The notes under the pieces were generated by a model that did not search any database, was not told the origin of the DNA, and saw only the letters and a program-made list of their open reading frames with translations. 64,000 bases of DNA from Odiellus spinosus (lineage: Eukaryota > Arthropoda > Arachnida > Opiliones > Phalangiidae), in the NCBI GenBank assembly GCA_963920705.1, contig OY987226.1, positions 28,900,706-28,964,705 on the forward strand, in the 5' to 3' direction. Made by a program: the position numbers and the translations under genes. Positions 11,301-19,495 of this stretch are shown here, piece by piece (position 1 is the stretch's first letter; each line of letters begins with the position of its first letter).

Positions 11301-12530
11301 TACCTTCACCATGGTTATGAGCCTACGCTTCCTTGGGATGAGAGAGTTTTTGCGGGGATTCCCGAGCAGGGGGTTGCAGAAATTTTGGATTATGACCAAG
11401 GTCCGTTAAGAGAATGGCAACGAGCAATTGATATGGCCCAGGAAATAAATAGTGTTGCTAGTGCAAAACAGAAATTTTTCTATGATCGGAACTACCTTGG
11501 AAGTGAACTAGAAGTAGGACAGTTGGTCTGGAAGTCTGGCCATAGACTTTCAAATGCGGCTGCGAAATTTAGCGCTAAACTAGCTCCTAATTGGGAAGGT
11601 CCTTTTAGAGTTGTTGAGAAAGTGTCCCCGGTTTCCTATCTGATAATGAACTTAGAGACAGGAGCCTTGGCTGGTACGTGGCATATTTCTAAATTAAAAC
11701 TCTGTATGAATACGGTAGTTTTGGAGACTCAGGAACAAACGGTTGCTCAGGTCGATCCTTCTATACCAGTGGGGGCAACAGTTGCTCAGGTAGACCCATC
11801 CATACCGGTATTGGATACTCAGGAACAGCCGGGTGCTCTGGTTGACCAATGTATACAGAGGTTGGAGATCCAGGGAAATCCTATTAACAATGAAGTAGCT
11901 GTGCCGATTCCTTTGGAAAATGAGTTAAGGGTTGAAGAAGAGGCGATAGATTTAGACCCACCTCGTTATATGCTGCGCAGTCGGGTTGTTCGAGATACAT
12001 TTCATACCCAGGTGGGAGAAACGAGTATAGTGGTTGAATTTCCGAGTGAAGACGAGTTAGAAGTCCAAGGGGGGCCTCAATCAGTGGAATTAGATCAGAC
12101 TTGCGAAATGGGGGTTGAGCGGGGTGTAAACCTCGGTACCAACAATAATCGCCTACAACGTAGAGTTAGATTTTTGGATGAAGTTTCAGTAATTCCCGAA
12201 CTTCCTCCTGATCATCAGGCTAGCGAGGTACCTAGGTGTATGGAGGTTGAGGAGTTGGATACTACTGGTAAATCACAGGACTTGCAGTTACCTTTTTTGC
12301 ATGGTTGGACAAGGGAAGTGGTGTTTAGGAGACAACCATCTACCCGTTTGGGAGATGTTTATTATTATACCCCGGATAAGGTGAAGGAAAAATTAAGGTC
12401 CTTGAGACAAATCGAAGCCTATTTACATTCATATCCGTTAGATTCTAAGGGGTTGTCTGTTGATAATTTTTCAATGTCACCTATTCCCATTTCAAGACCT
12501 CCCTTTGAGTTAGTCCGTCATGCTCATTAG
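8397..12530 (+). CDS. Gypsy C Pol polyprotein with C-terminal MBD-like module
   Basis: The frame encodes about 1377 aa. The usable frame starts inside the gag end and is reached by frameshifting rather than by an ATG. Domains in order: retropepsin (LDCGAD, about 46-51); RT (MCVDITKLNSVT about 275, YLDD about 376); RNase H (TTDASGIGMGGML about 522, DNLVADALSR about 633); integrase HHCC zinc finger (about 760-805); integrase core with D in GIDIMGPLP (about 826), D in LLSDNGPQF (about 887) and E in MTERCN (about 921). An acidic linker of about 200 residues precedes an MBD-like segment (about 1298-1345: GWTREVVFRRQ, GDVYYYTPDK, then a LRSLRQIEAYL-type helix). It would process Gag-Pol, copy the RNA and integrate the cDNA. 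Confidence 0.93.
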   Translation: MVGSQGAWESQIDPVVRLNSAVLDLGDSKLKGIRISVSNKECIAFLDCGADQCIITREFLSELGLMNLLVSKPRTVQWMKKGFTSNSLGYVDLEVDFGEDMGIMPVRFQVVPGLEFPLTLGMGLLDDMRAVIDNYRNVFSYCGKTLPLVYLRDEVATLTGGDQVLGPPKPKVDFSSLNVGQLTEDERWDLSELSQEFSELFSGKLGRTNIVQHRLRLKPGTVPIRRQPYSHSRATSEEIDRQVQDLLQKGLIRPSNSPWASPTIIVPKKDTLEKRMCVDITKLNSVTLDDPYPIPKIDDIIDNMGKPRYITKLDLKSGYWQVAMAPEDIEKTAFVTREGKFEWLVLPFGLKGAPATFMRLMNKVLRFARRYGIGIYLDDVVIASTTWADHLAALRYVFSQFKHAGLTLNVGKCFFGVPKVSVLGYLVSAEGVEVDPEKVRAIKDFPRPRNMKQVSSFLGMCGFHSRFIPHYADYTAPLNRLKRKNQKFRWGDTEENAFQSLKTAISQAVLLQVPDPNGKFIITTDASGIGMGGMLSQIQNGVEVSLGYTSKLFKPAELRYSTPEQEAMAVVEAVRKFRHYVEGREFAVVSDHQALCWMLKLKNKKSRLMRWALELQEFMPFEILHRAGKDNLVADALSRCPVSDLDVVCPKVIDSDYVSSDLSALPMPDNQSLNAFRLNMSICNPVDLGQPLDYVTLAEIKQAQLLEGQFSEIKGKLERGEDSKVYCIKDDLLYRKAEGFKPAKVVVPTELIPRLMQAFHNHPLSGHRGRTATYMRVQAKYYHPRLYSLVQKYVQNCDTCQRYKSRNTKKPGLMIPSHKIHPGDLVGIDIMGPLPVTKQQNRFLVVMVDYFTKYVEVFPVRSVTALILCKVLLQYVSRHGVMSALLSDNGPQFISGLWKRLCMMLKIKLKFVSPYHPQANMTERCNRVIGEIMSIYAGNVHTTWDAHLPLIQLAVNSVVHSSTGYSPFYLHHGYEPTLPWDERVFAGIPEQGVAEILDYDQGPLREWQRAIDMAQEINSVASAKQKFFYDRNYLGSELEVGQLVWKSGHRLSNAAAKFSAKLAPNWEGPFRVVEKVSPVSYLIMNLETGALAGTWHISKLKLCMNTVVLETQEQTVAQVDPSIPVGATVAQVDPSIPVLDTQEQPGALVDQCIQRLEIQGNPINNEVAVPIPLENELRVEEEAIDLDPPRYMLRSRVVRDTFHTQVGETSIVVEFPSEDELEVQGGPQSVELDQTCEMGVERGVNLGTNNNRLQRRVRFLDEVSVIPELPPDHQASEVPRCMEVEELDTTGKSQDLQLPFLHGWTREVVFRRQPSTRLGDVYYYTPDKVKEKLRSLRQIEAYLHSYPLDSKGLSVDNFSMSPIPISRPPFELVRHAH

Positions 12531-12626
12531 GGAAATTAAGTAGGGATATGCTCAGGTTATCATTGGGTACTTAGGTTGCCATGGAAGCCTTAGAGTGGAG
12601 AGTGATTGGTAGTTTTTTATGTTTAG

Positions 12627-13910
12627 ATGTCACGTTTGGCGGCTAAATTTGTGCTTCCGCCAACGCCGGACCCGGAAGATTTGAGTTTGAAAGATCCAGC
12701 GGCGGATTTGGAGTTTGTTGAGGCTCCGTCGGTTGATGCCTTGGTGGTTCAGGAGTCTGCGGGTCTAGGCGACATTGCGGAGGTTGAGGCTGGTTTGGAG
12801 GAGGAAGTTTTGGGTACGTCCCGTTCCTTGGCAGAGCAGAATCCCGGTGATGAGGGTCGTGAAGTTATAGAGGCACGACCGGCCTTGGCGGGTTGTATGG
12901 TACGAGCAGCAGCGCAGTCAAGTCTAGCCGTTTCTTCCGGAAGTTCGGCGTCGGGATCTACGTTCGACTATCGGGTTGTTCTGCCTAGACAATCATCCAG
13001 GGTGCCGGACTGGCGGTTGTCAACACCTTCAAGAAATATAGGAGCCTCCGTAGTGGAGTTTGATTATGTCGACCCATATTTTGAATTGTCCCTTTTTCGA
13101 CGAGTAACGTCGTGTCGAGTTCCCTTTGGTGAATTTTGCGCTCGAAACCCGGGGTTATTTCCTGCAAATTTATTATGTTGTGTCACGCATTTGGGGGGAG
13201 TGATAGACGAGTTAAATTTTGAGCGTTTGGAAGCTATCTTGAGAGAAGTGGATTTGTACGCGGTAGTTGGGATCGGTCCTAGTTTTGCGGGACGTTACGA
13301 TTCGTTTGGTGCGGAACAATTATTGCTGAATGCCTTGGCGCATTCCAAAGTCGTGGGAATCGGAGGGATTGGACTGGACTATCGTCATTGCATTCACGTG
13401 GTTTCTAAGGCAACACAAAGGGATGTAGCGCGGGCGCAATTACGCATCGCTCAACGTTTCCACCAGCCAGTGTTGGTTTTGTGTATTGAGCCTTTCCCGC
13501 ATGCTTGCTATGAAGCATATCCGGATTTATTGGATTTATTGGAGGAAGAACTACCTTGGAACCATTCCATTCTATTTTTGAACTTTACGGGCACAAAATT
13601 TTTTGTACAAAAAGTTTTACAGTTGTTCCCTAACGCGTTCTTTGGTTTTTCCCCTATGATTTCGTTTCCATCTATGGACCACGTTCGTGAAGCTTTTATG
13701 GCAACCCCGAGCGCATCAGTGGTGGCCCATTCCTATTCTCCCCATTTTTTCATGGCCGGGGTATCTAGTGAAGTGCGAGCTAGGGAGGTTGCTCCGTGCC
13801 CTGGTGAGGTTAAGGCGTTAATCCACTACTTGGCCCAGTTGCGGGGAGTCCCCGTATTAGCGGTTGCCCGGAAGGTCCGCGATAATATTAAAAGGTTGTT
13901 ACGTGTCTAG
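12627..13910 (+). CDS. Gypsy C third ORF with TatD-like C-terminal domain
   Basis: This 427-aa frame starts at an ATG about 95 bp after pol. The N-terminal 140 or so residues are acidic and low in complexity. From about residue 180 the order of motifs matches TatD-family metal-dependent DNases: a CVTHLGG-like first strand, VVGIGGIGLDY (about 241), KATQRDVARAQLRIAQRF (about 258), FFGFSPMISF (about 340), and a C-terminal RGVPVLAVARKVRDNIKRL helix. Whether the domain is enzymatically active cannot be judged by eye and should not be assumed. A related frame occupies the same position in element D. I know of no standard Gypsy ORF of this kind; it is not envelope-like (no signal peptide or membrane segment seen). 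Confidence 0.75.
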   Translation: MSRLAAKFVLPPTPDPEDLSLKDPAADLEFVEAPSVDALVVQESAGLGDIAEVEAGLEEEVLGTSRSLAEQNPGDEGREVIEARPALAGCMVRAAAQSSLAVSSGSSASGSTFDYRVVLPRQSSRVPDWRLSTPSRNIGASVVEFDYVDPYFELSLFRRVTSCRVPFGEFCARNPGLFPANLLCCVTHLGGVIDELNFERLEAILREVDLYAVVGIGPSFAGRYDSFGAEQLLLNALAHSKVVGIGGIGLDYRHCIHVVSKATQRDVARAQLRIAQRFHQPVLVLCIEPFPHACYEAYPDLLDLLEEELPWNHSILFLNFTGTKFFVQKVLQLFPNAFFGFSPMISFPSMDHVREAFMATPSASVVAHSYSPHFFMAGVSSEVRAREVAPCPGEVKALIHYLAQLRGVPVLAVARKVRDNIKRLLRV

Positions 13911-14110
13911 GTTAGTGCCTTGGTAGCAATAATTTTTTTTTTTTTATCGCGAACTGGCGACTTGTGTACTTTTTGTTTTTTCTCTCCAGGTGTTGGGTTA
14001 AGTGGTTTATGTTGTGGTTCACCATAGTGTGAAATTAAATTCTTTGGATTCATGGTATTGGTGTGTCTCGTTACTTTTACCTAGGTCTCCCTTTTTATGG
14101 AGGGGGAGAG
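13911..14110 (+). other. 3' untranslated region and polypurine tract of Gypsy C
   Basis: A T-rich stretch ends in the purine run GGAGGGGGAGAG at about 14098-14110, directly before the 3' LTR. This is the expected plus-strand primer. Confidence 0.75.
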
Positions 14111-14439
14111 TGTAACGGGGATGGTAAAGGGATCCCTAGGTACGGGGATAGGGGCTTATTTCCAGCATAGGTTCCTTTGGCTTTCCCTAGGAGATCTTTC
14201 CCTAGGTGCTGCATCGGGCCTCCATATACCCTAGATTCTCGACCCTGTGAGATCACGTGACTACCTAGGTTAAAAGGAAGACATCAACCCAGCCTCGGGG
14301 CAGATTCCCAGTCGACGCCCAGGAGACCAGTTCTATATCAAGCTTTAGTTCTGTACTAGAAGTTCCTGTTGATAATTAAATTGCCTTTTAAACTAGTTAA
14401 CTGTCTGATTATTAGTAAATAGTTAAGCGCATAGTTACA
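14111..14439 (+). repeat. 3' LTR of Gypsy C
   Basis: It matches 5801-6114 apart from a 15-bp internal duplication-type length difference (around GAGATCTTTCCCTAG) and about one base change. It ends at the ATGC target duplicate. Confidence 0.95.
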
Positions 14440-16627
14440 ATGCTTTCCCAAGTCCAGGGTTCTACGGAGGTTCCCATCGCTTATCTCAGCCGGGTATTGA
14501 ATTCTGCTCAGCGTAATTATTCCACTACTGAAAAGGAATGTCTTGCGGTTGTATGGGCTGTGGGGAAGTGTCGTCATTTTTTGGAAGGTCGTCATTTCAA
14601 AATTTATACGGATCATAAGTCTCTTTGTTGGCTTATGAATCTTCAAGATCCTAAGTCGCGTTTGGCCAGATGGGCTCTATTGCTTCAAGATTTTGATTTT
14701 GAAATTCTCCATAAACGGGGTTCTGTTAATGTGGTTGCGGATGCCTTATCTCGGGCGCCAGTTGACTCCCCATCTCCTTTTATGGATGATCAGACTGATG
14801 ATAGTGGTGACGATATTGGGTCTAACTCTGTTATATTGTCTTCCAGTTCTGGTGGCCATATTCGCGCTGTTAGAGCATGTATTAATATCTCGGATGTAGA
14901 GACGTCCCTATCTACGTTGTCTCGAAAGGAAATCCGCGAACATCAGTTGACAGACATTAAATTTGGCGATATTTATAAGGCTTTACTCCCCGGTCACCCA
15001 GATGTACCACACCCTCGTCCTGATCTACATCAGTATAATATACATGATAACATCTTATATCGGAAGATAACCAGACAGGTTTTTAAGATAGCTCTCCCCA
15101 ACACATTGATTTCTAAGGTTCTTCACCTTGTTCATGACCATCAGTTTTCTGGTCATCTTGGAGTAAAGAAGACGTGTCAACGTGCCCAGTTTCAATTTTG
15201 GTGGCCAAAAATGAAATCGGACATCGCTAAATATGTACGTAGCTGTTTAGTTTGTCAGCAACGGAAACCGCGTAATACTTTGAAACCTGGCCCTATGCAA
15301 TCCACCATAGTCGATGGTCCTTGGTCAATGGTTGGTGTGGATTTGATGGGACCCCTCCCTATAAGTAGTAAGCGTAATCGCTTTTTACTGGTTTTTACCG
15401 ATTATTTTTCCAAATGGGTTGAATTTGTTCCCTTGTCTATATCTATCGCCGATGCATTGGTATCCCGAGTGGTTCGACAATGGGGTAGCCCCGTTCGTCT
15501 TCTCAGCGATAATGGCCCTCAGTTTATTTCTGAGTTATGGCGTGCCACCTGTGAGAGGATGAATATCCATTGCACATATTTCTCCTTATCATCCTCAGAC
15601 TGATCAGACGGAACGGGTTAATCGCGTTGTGGGCGATATGATTAGTTCCTACGTGGGTAATAAACATACATCTTGGGATGCTAATCTGCATTTATTTCAA
15701 TTGGCATACAATAGTGCTCCTCATGAGTCTACCGGGCAATCTCCATTTTTTATTAACCATGGGCGTGAGGCACGTTTTCCATGGTTGGAAGCTGCGTTTA
15801 ATCCCCATTTACAAGGAGATCCAGCACAAGTCCGGGATTACATTCATGATGTTATCACTCCCATGCAGGCTATACTGGATGATGTCCGTCATAATATTGC
15901 TCGTTCTCAGGAGAAACAACGACGATATCATAATACCTCTCGGATTGTTTGGGAACCTGATGTTGGTTCTTTGGTTTGGAAAAGAACTCATCCTGTTTCT
16001 CAGGCTGCCGCAGGTTACTCAAAAAAATTGGCCCCCTACGAAATCATTGATGTTTTGAATCCATTGGCCCCTGTACTGAAAGATGTTCGTACAAATGAAA
16101 ATGTTGGCTCATGGCATATAGATCAACTTAAACGTTATTATAATCGTGATTCATCGTTGCCAGTCTTCCCTGATGGCCCATTACTTGATGAGGCATTGCC
16201 CGACGCACCCGTACCTGTTATAGTGACTCCCCTGGCTAATCCCATACTGCTCGGAACTGATTGTTCTACTGATACTGTCATAACGATCCCTGATACATTG
16301 GATGTTCCTTCATCCCCTGTTTCGTGCATCACAGCGCCAAAATCTATTACCCCTATTAAGGATGATAGTCCTTTGGCCTTGCCTTTTCGTTCTGGTTGGC
16401 ATCGCAGGGTTGTTACACGTGCTACTATTCGACCTGGTGGCCCGACGGCCGATGTTTTTTACTTTTCTCCTGAGGGTAAGAAGTTTCGATCGAAACCTGA
16501 AATAATGTCTCACCTATCTTCTCTTAGGGACGGACATGGTTTAGGTGAAGCGAATTTTCTTTTTACTCCCGTTTTGATCTATAAACCCCCTTTTGAGATC
16601 TTGCGTTCGGCTTTTGTTCGCGATTAA
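14440..16627 (+). pseudogene. Gypsy B RNase H, integrase and MBD-like module
   Basis: This continues B after element C. RNase H motifs (YSTTEKECLAVVWAV, TDHKSLCWL, NVVADALSR) come first. The integrase HHCC finger (HDHQFSGHLG…CLVCQQRK) follows near 15130-15270, then the core with GVDLMGPLP and LLSDNGPQF. After a Pro/Asp-rich linker comes the clearest MBD-like segment of the Gypsy set at about 16379-16530: GWHRRVVTR, then ADVFYFSPEGKKFRSKPEI. It would integrate element cDNA, and the C-terminal module may recognise chromatin or methylated DNA (inference). The region is broken in at least one place. Confidence 0.85.
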
Positions 16628-16639
16628 TGTTCTAGTTTT

Positions 16640-17330
16640 TTTTTTACAGACCTCCTATACCTCTGCCTTTGCTAAGGAGTTCGTTAGGGTTCGTCTCACA
16701 CCATCTAAAGTGGAGATCCCTGTTGAACTCTGTGTCACATCGTTCCCCTTTATTACGCGTGTTGCGGCTGATTTTCTATCTACACGTATATTATCAATGA
16801 GTACTTTGGATCTACAACGCCTTTGTGTTATTGGGTCACCCTGTCGTTGGTGCAATAAGAGACTTGGAGGTGCATTGGACGCAAACTGACTTCGTTCTTC
16901 CTATTGTGGCAGTTTGTGATTTGGCTAACCGTGCCTTCATTGCATTCGATATTGGTTCCCTGGCCTCCATGGGTCTTATGATAGATTTTCGGCGTGGTAC
17001 TTATAGGGTTGATCCCGTACCTTTGCGCCAGTTCCCCACACTCCGTTTTCATTTTTGCGAAATCCGACTACCCCTTTGTGTTTCCGTTGCCGACAACGCC
17101 ATCTTGTGCAAAATTGTCCTAGAAAACGTCCGCTCACGACAGTTTCCGATCAATTAACTCCTATTGTTTCGGTACCCGCTCTGCAAGCCTTACCCACATC
17201 AGTCGATACTCTCCCCCAGTTTCCCGTTACGCCCGCTAGCGTTCTCTCTGATGTCTCTTCATCGGATTTTCATTCTACTAATGACGAATCAGTTCTCGTT
17301 TTGCGTGTTCCTGATTCTCCATTGTGAAGA
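16640..17330 (+). pseudogene. Gypsy B 3' region: retropepsin-like and zinc-knuckle-like frames
   Basis: Between pol and the 3' LTR, short frames show FVRVRLTPSKVEIPVELCV, GSLASMGLMIDFRRGTYRV and a knuckle-like CFRCRQRHLVQNC at about 17080-17120. The second string resembles the C-terminal half of retropepsin-fold domains (compare DYGSGTVAL in B's own protease). I read it, weakly, as a second protease-fold or Gag-like module in the ORF3 slot that C and D fill with a TatD-like domain. It could instead be degenerate sequence captured from another element. It is not a continuous frame. Confidence 0.35.
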
Positions 17331-17435
17331 TATGATTCTTTTTTTGAATAATATTACTATTTTTTACCAAATATTTTTGTATAACTTTTTTATTTATTTT
17401 TTCAATAAAACCTTTTTTTCTAAAGGGGGGAAGAG
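17331..17435 (+). other. Gypsy B polypurine tract region
   Basis: A T-rich segment ends in the purine run AAAGGGGGGAAGAG right before the 3' LTR, as expected for plus-strand priming. Confidence 0.7.
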
Positions 17436-17877
17436 TATAGCGGACAGTGGACATTTCTAGTATGGAGTTTTGCCGTTTTTGTCGCTACAGTCGCCCTACC
17501 CAGTCTGTAGGGTATGGATCGACTGCTAGTGAGAAAGAAAAAGTTAGTTGATGGCGAGAAGTCGAGTCTGGTGGTTTTACCATTTAATAAATAAGAAAAG
17601 CAGTGAATAAGAAATGTCCACGCTACATTCTTCATCTCAGGAATTATTAATATTATTCCAAGTGAGTTGTTATTGAGTATAAAGATAGGCCAAATTGAAG
17701 AATAGGTCCCGGTAGGATAGGTTAGGTTACCTCTCGTATTATTATGCTAAGCCTTGGCACCGGGACCTATTCTTCAAAACTCCCTAAAGATATAATCAAG
17801 TTAAACCCAATAGGATAGAATCCAAAGCCAAGGGTTAGTAACGGCCCTAATCAATAGCTATAACCTAAAACGTTACA
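17436..17877 (+). repeat. 3' LTR of Gypsy B, with MITE insertion
   Basis: Its ends are the same as 2678-3014. Removing the 97-bp MITE and its 8-bp target duplicate leaves 337 bp that differ from the 5' LTR by about two substitutions. Confidence 0.92.
17688..17784. mobile_element. 97-bp MITE inside the Gypsy B LTR
   Basis: The ends are inverted repeats containing TTGAAGAATAGGTCCCGG and its complement. The flanks TAAAGATA at 17680-17687 and 17785-17792 are an 8-bp target duplication, confirmed by the empty site in the other LTR (TAAAGATA occurs once there). Larger relatives with the same terminal motif lie at 42784-43435 and 61740-62389. It inserted after B, so it is recent. The superfamily is uncertain; 8 bp would fit hAT or P-like elements. 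Confidence 0.88.
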
Positions 17878-17881
17878 CCGA

Positions 17882-18310
17882 CAGATCAGTAATAGCTCTC
17901 GTTATTCCTCCATACCAGCATGCTAATTACCATATCTTTGACCGAGATGAAATTATTACCACTCAAAGGAGAGATCCAGCTATGGAAGGTTTAAGAGAAC
18001 ACTTCGATCAAGAAAATCCTCCTCCACATCCCAAATTCGAAATGAAAAATCAACTAATATACAGGAAAGCTTCCGGAGCGCGACCATCCAGAATTTTGTT
18101 AACAACTGTATTACGTAAAGAAGTCCTTCGACTGCTGTATGATCATCCCTTAGCAGCCCACCGAGGAAGGGATAAAACTATAGAAAAAGTTGGACATAGA
18201 TTCTGGTGGCCAGCGATGTTAAGAGACGTTAGGACATACATCCGCGAGTGTGTAATCTGTCAACAGTACAAAATTAGTAATCGACGAAGACCCGGATTAA
18301 TGATCTCCAC
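17882..18310 (+). pseudogene. Gypsy remnant A, 3' part (integrase zinc finger)
   Basis: A partial integrase shows the HHCC zinc-finger domain (HPLAAHRGRDKTIEKVGHRF, then CVICQQYKISNRRRPG) preceded by the usual linker (NQLIYRKA). The family resembles that of the 1594-2677 fragment, and it resumes directly after B's target duplicate. It is broken and ends around 18310. Confidence 0.75.
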
Positions 18311-18912
18311 AGAAACATGTGATTCCAGTGGTAAAAACCGAAAACTCGGTACCCTCTTAAGAAATGAGTCAATGTATCAAAAATCTAAACCTCCAAGTAT
18401 AAATATAAGACACGAATGTGTGTACAAAAATAAGTATCCAAAATTAATATATCCCACCTTTCCCCCAAGCGCCCCAACAAACAAAAAACATAAATATGAT
18501 ACTCAAATTCTTCCAAACGTTCAGCAACAGGTACCATAAATTGAGGAGTTCCAGGAGGAGAAAGCACAACACTAATAGCCGTTGCAGAAAGATATACCAC
18601 TTGAAGATAATGTCCAGGATTATGTCGGCAAAAAGAGGAACTTGTTCCTCTGAAGGGAGAATTGAAGGGAATCAATGCAATGAGCGCATTTAGGCCTCCG
18701 CGAGCGTTGATGGAGGTCCGCACTTCTCAAATACAAAGAACCCCCAAAAAAAAAAAAACTCCACAACAAACAGCTGAACTGAACACCTTAACGCACCGGT
18801 AAAAAACATAACGTAAATGTAACACTTCCTCAGATGATAGTACAATAGCTGTCCAAACACATGGGCTGAAATTAGGCACAGAAATTAGTAGTGTCCCCAG
18901 GAAATTAATGTT
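18311..18912. other. Unassigned DNA with one open frame
   Basis: A 112-codon minus-strand frame (18385-18723) reads through most of this stretch (for example CRHNPGHYLQVVYLSATA), but I recognise no family and no splice or promoter context. The remainder is AT-rich. It may be the far end of remnant A or another repeat. Confidence 0.3.
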
Positions 18913-19091
18913 CCCTTACGGAAAAAAGTTAGTCTGATCTGAAGAGGTCTTCAAGAGCGCTACAAAAGTCTTGGGGAAGTCTTTAAGACCTCTTGACGTA
19001 ATGGAAGACTTCCCCAAGACTTCTTAAGACTACATAAGACACCCTAAAGACTTCCCCAAGACCTATTAAGACTAACTTTTTTTGGTAAGGG
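18913..19091. mobile_element. CCCTTAC-type MITE, copy 1 (179 bp)
   Basis: The ends are CCCTTACGGAAAAAAGTTAG and the complementary CTAACTTTTTTTGGTAAGGG. Inside are repeated motifs around CTTCCCCAAGAC and AAGACCTCTT. Both flanks are TT. A 229-bp relative is at 36989-37217, flanked by AA on both sides, and a partial copy of the right end is at 33364. It carries no coding sequence. Confidence 0.75.
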
Positions 19092-19185
19092 TTCACAGCT
19101 GATGGGGCTGCGCAGTGCACACACCCCCGAGCGAAAAAAATGAAAGACGGCGGCGCGAAAAAACGAAACCAAGAAGTGCAAAAAC
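19056..19185 (+). repeat. 130-bp direct repeat flanking Copia E, left copy
   Basis: It begins CCAAGACCTATTAAGAC, runs through the right end of the MITE and GCTGATGGGGCTGC, and ends GTGCAAAAAC at the E LTR. The right copy is at 33364-33494 with only a few differences. Confidence 0.8.
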
Positions 19186-19445
19186 TGATGCATTATTTAA
19201 ATAATATTCCAGTTTATAACAGGTTAAATCATATTTATTAAAAGGTTAAGTTAATTCAAAACGAGAGACAACATACTTTCATCGCCGGTTAACATCAGAG
19301 TGAGGTAGAGCAAAATCTTGAGGGAACTTGCCAAAAATAAAAAACGTCTAATAGTCACGTGATACGTGGGCTATCCTTTTATTTTTTAGATTATCTTATC
19401 TAATAATGTTAGAGCCTATTTTCGCCTATTTTATCTTTCTAAACA
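19186..19445 (-). repeat. 3' LTR of Copia E
   Basis: On the minus strand it runs from TGTTTAGAAAGATAAAATAG to AATAATGCATCA and is preceded by the purine tract AGGGGGAGACT, the expected plus-strand primer. It is homologous to 33160-33364. Confidence 0.85.
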
Positions 19446-19495
19446 AGTCTCCCCCTATTTAACATTATGTATTATATGCTCTTTCATTATTATAA

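Larger units (their letters stand above)
5801..14439 (+). mobile_element. Gypsy element C, apparently whole and very young
   Basis: This Ty3/Gypsy element sits inside the RNase H region of B, with a perfect 4-bp target duplication ATGC (5797-5800 and 14440-14443). Its LTRs (314 and 329 bp) differ by about one substitution plus a 15-bp length difference. Three long frames fill the interior: gag (6706-8385), pol (8373/8397-12530) and a third ORF (12627-13910). It looks whole, with no obvious break. It is the top layer of the A-B-C nest. Confidence 0.95.
2678..17877 (+). mobile_element. Gypsy element B, LTR to LTR, interrupted by C
   Basis: This Ty3/Gypsy element has two 337-bp LTRs (the 3' copy is lengthened by a 97-bp MITE) and a 4-bp target duplication CCGA at 2674-2677 and 17878-17881. 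Internally it has gag, protease, RT, RNase H, integrase, an MBD-like module and an unusual 3' region. The LTRs differ by about two substitutions in 337 bp, so the insertion is young. Element C inserted into the RNase H region with target duplication ATGC. Apart from C, the coding region appears to carry a few breaks. Confidence 0.92.

Noticed and set aside
12627-13910. Envelope glycoprotein as the identity of Gypsy C ORF3
   Set aside because: No signal peptide, furin-like site or C-terminal membrane anchor is visible, while the TatD-like motif order is.
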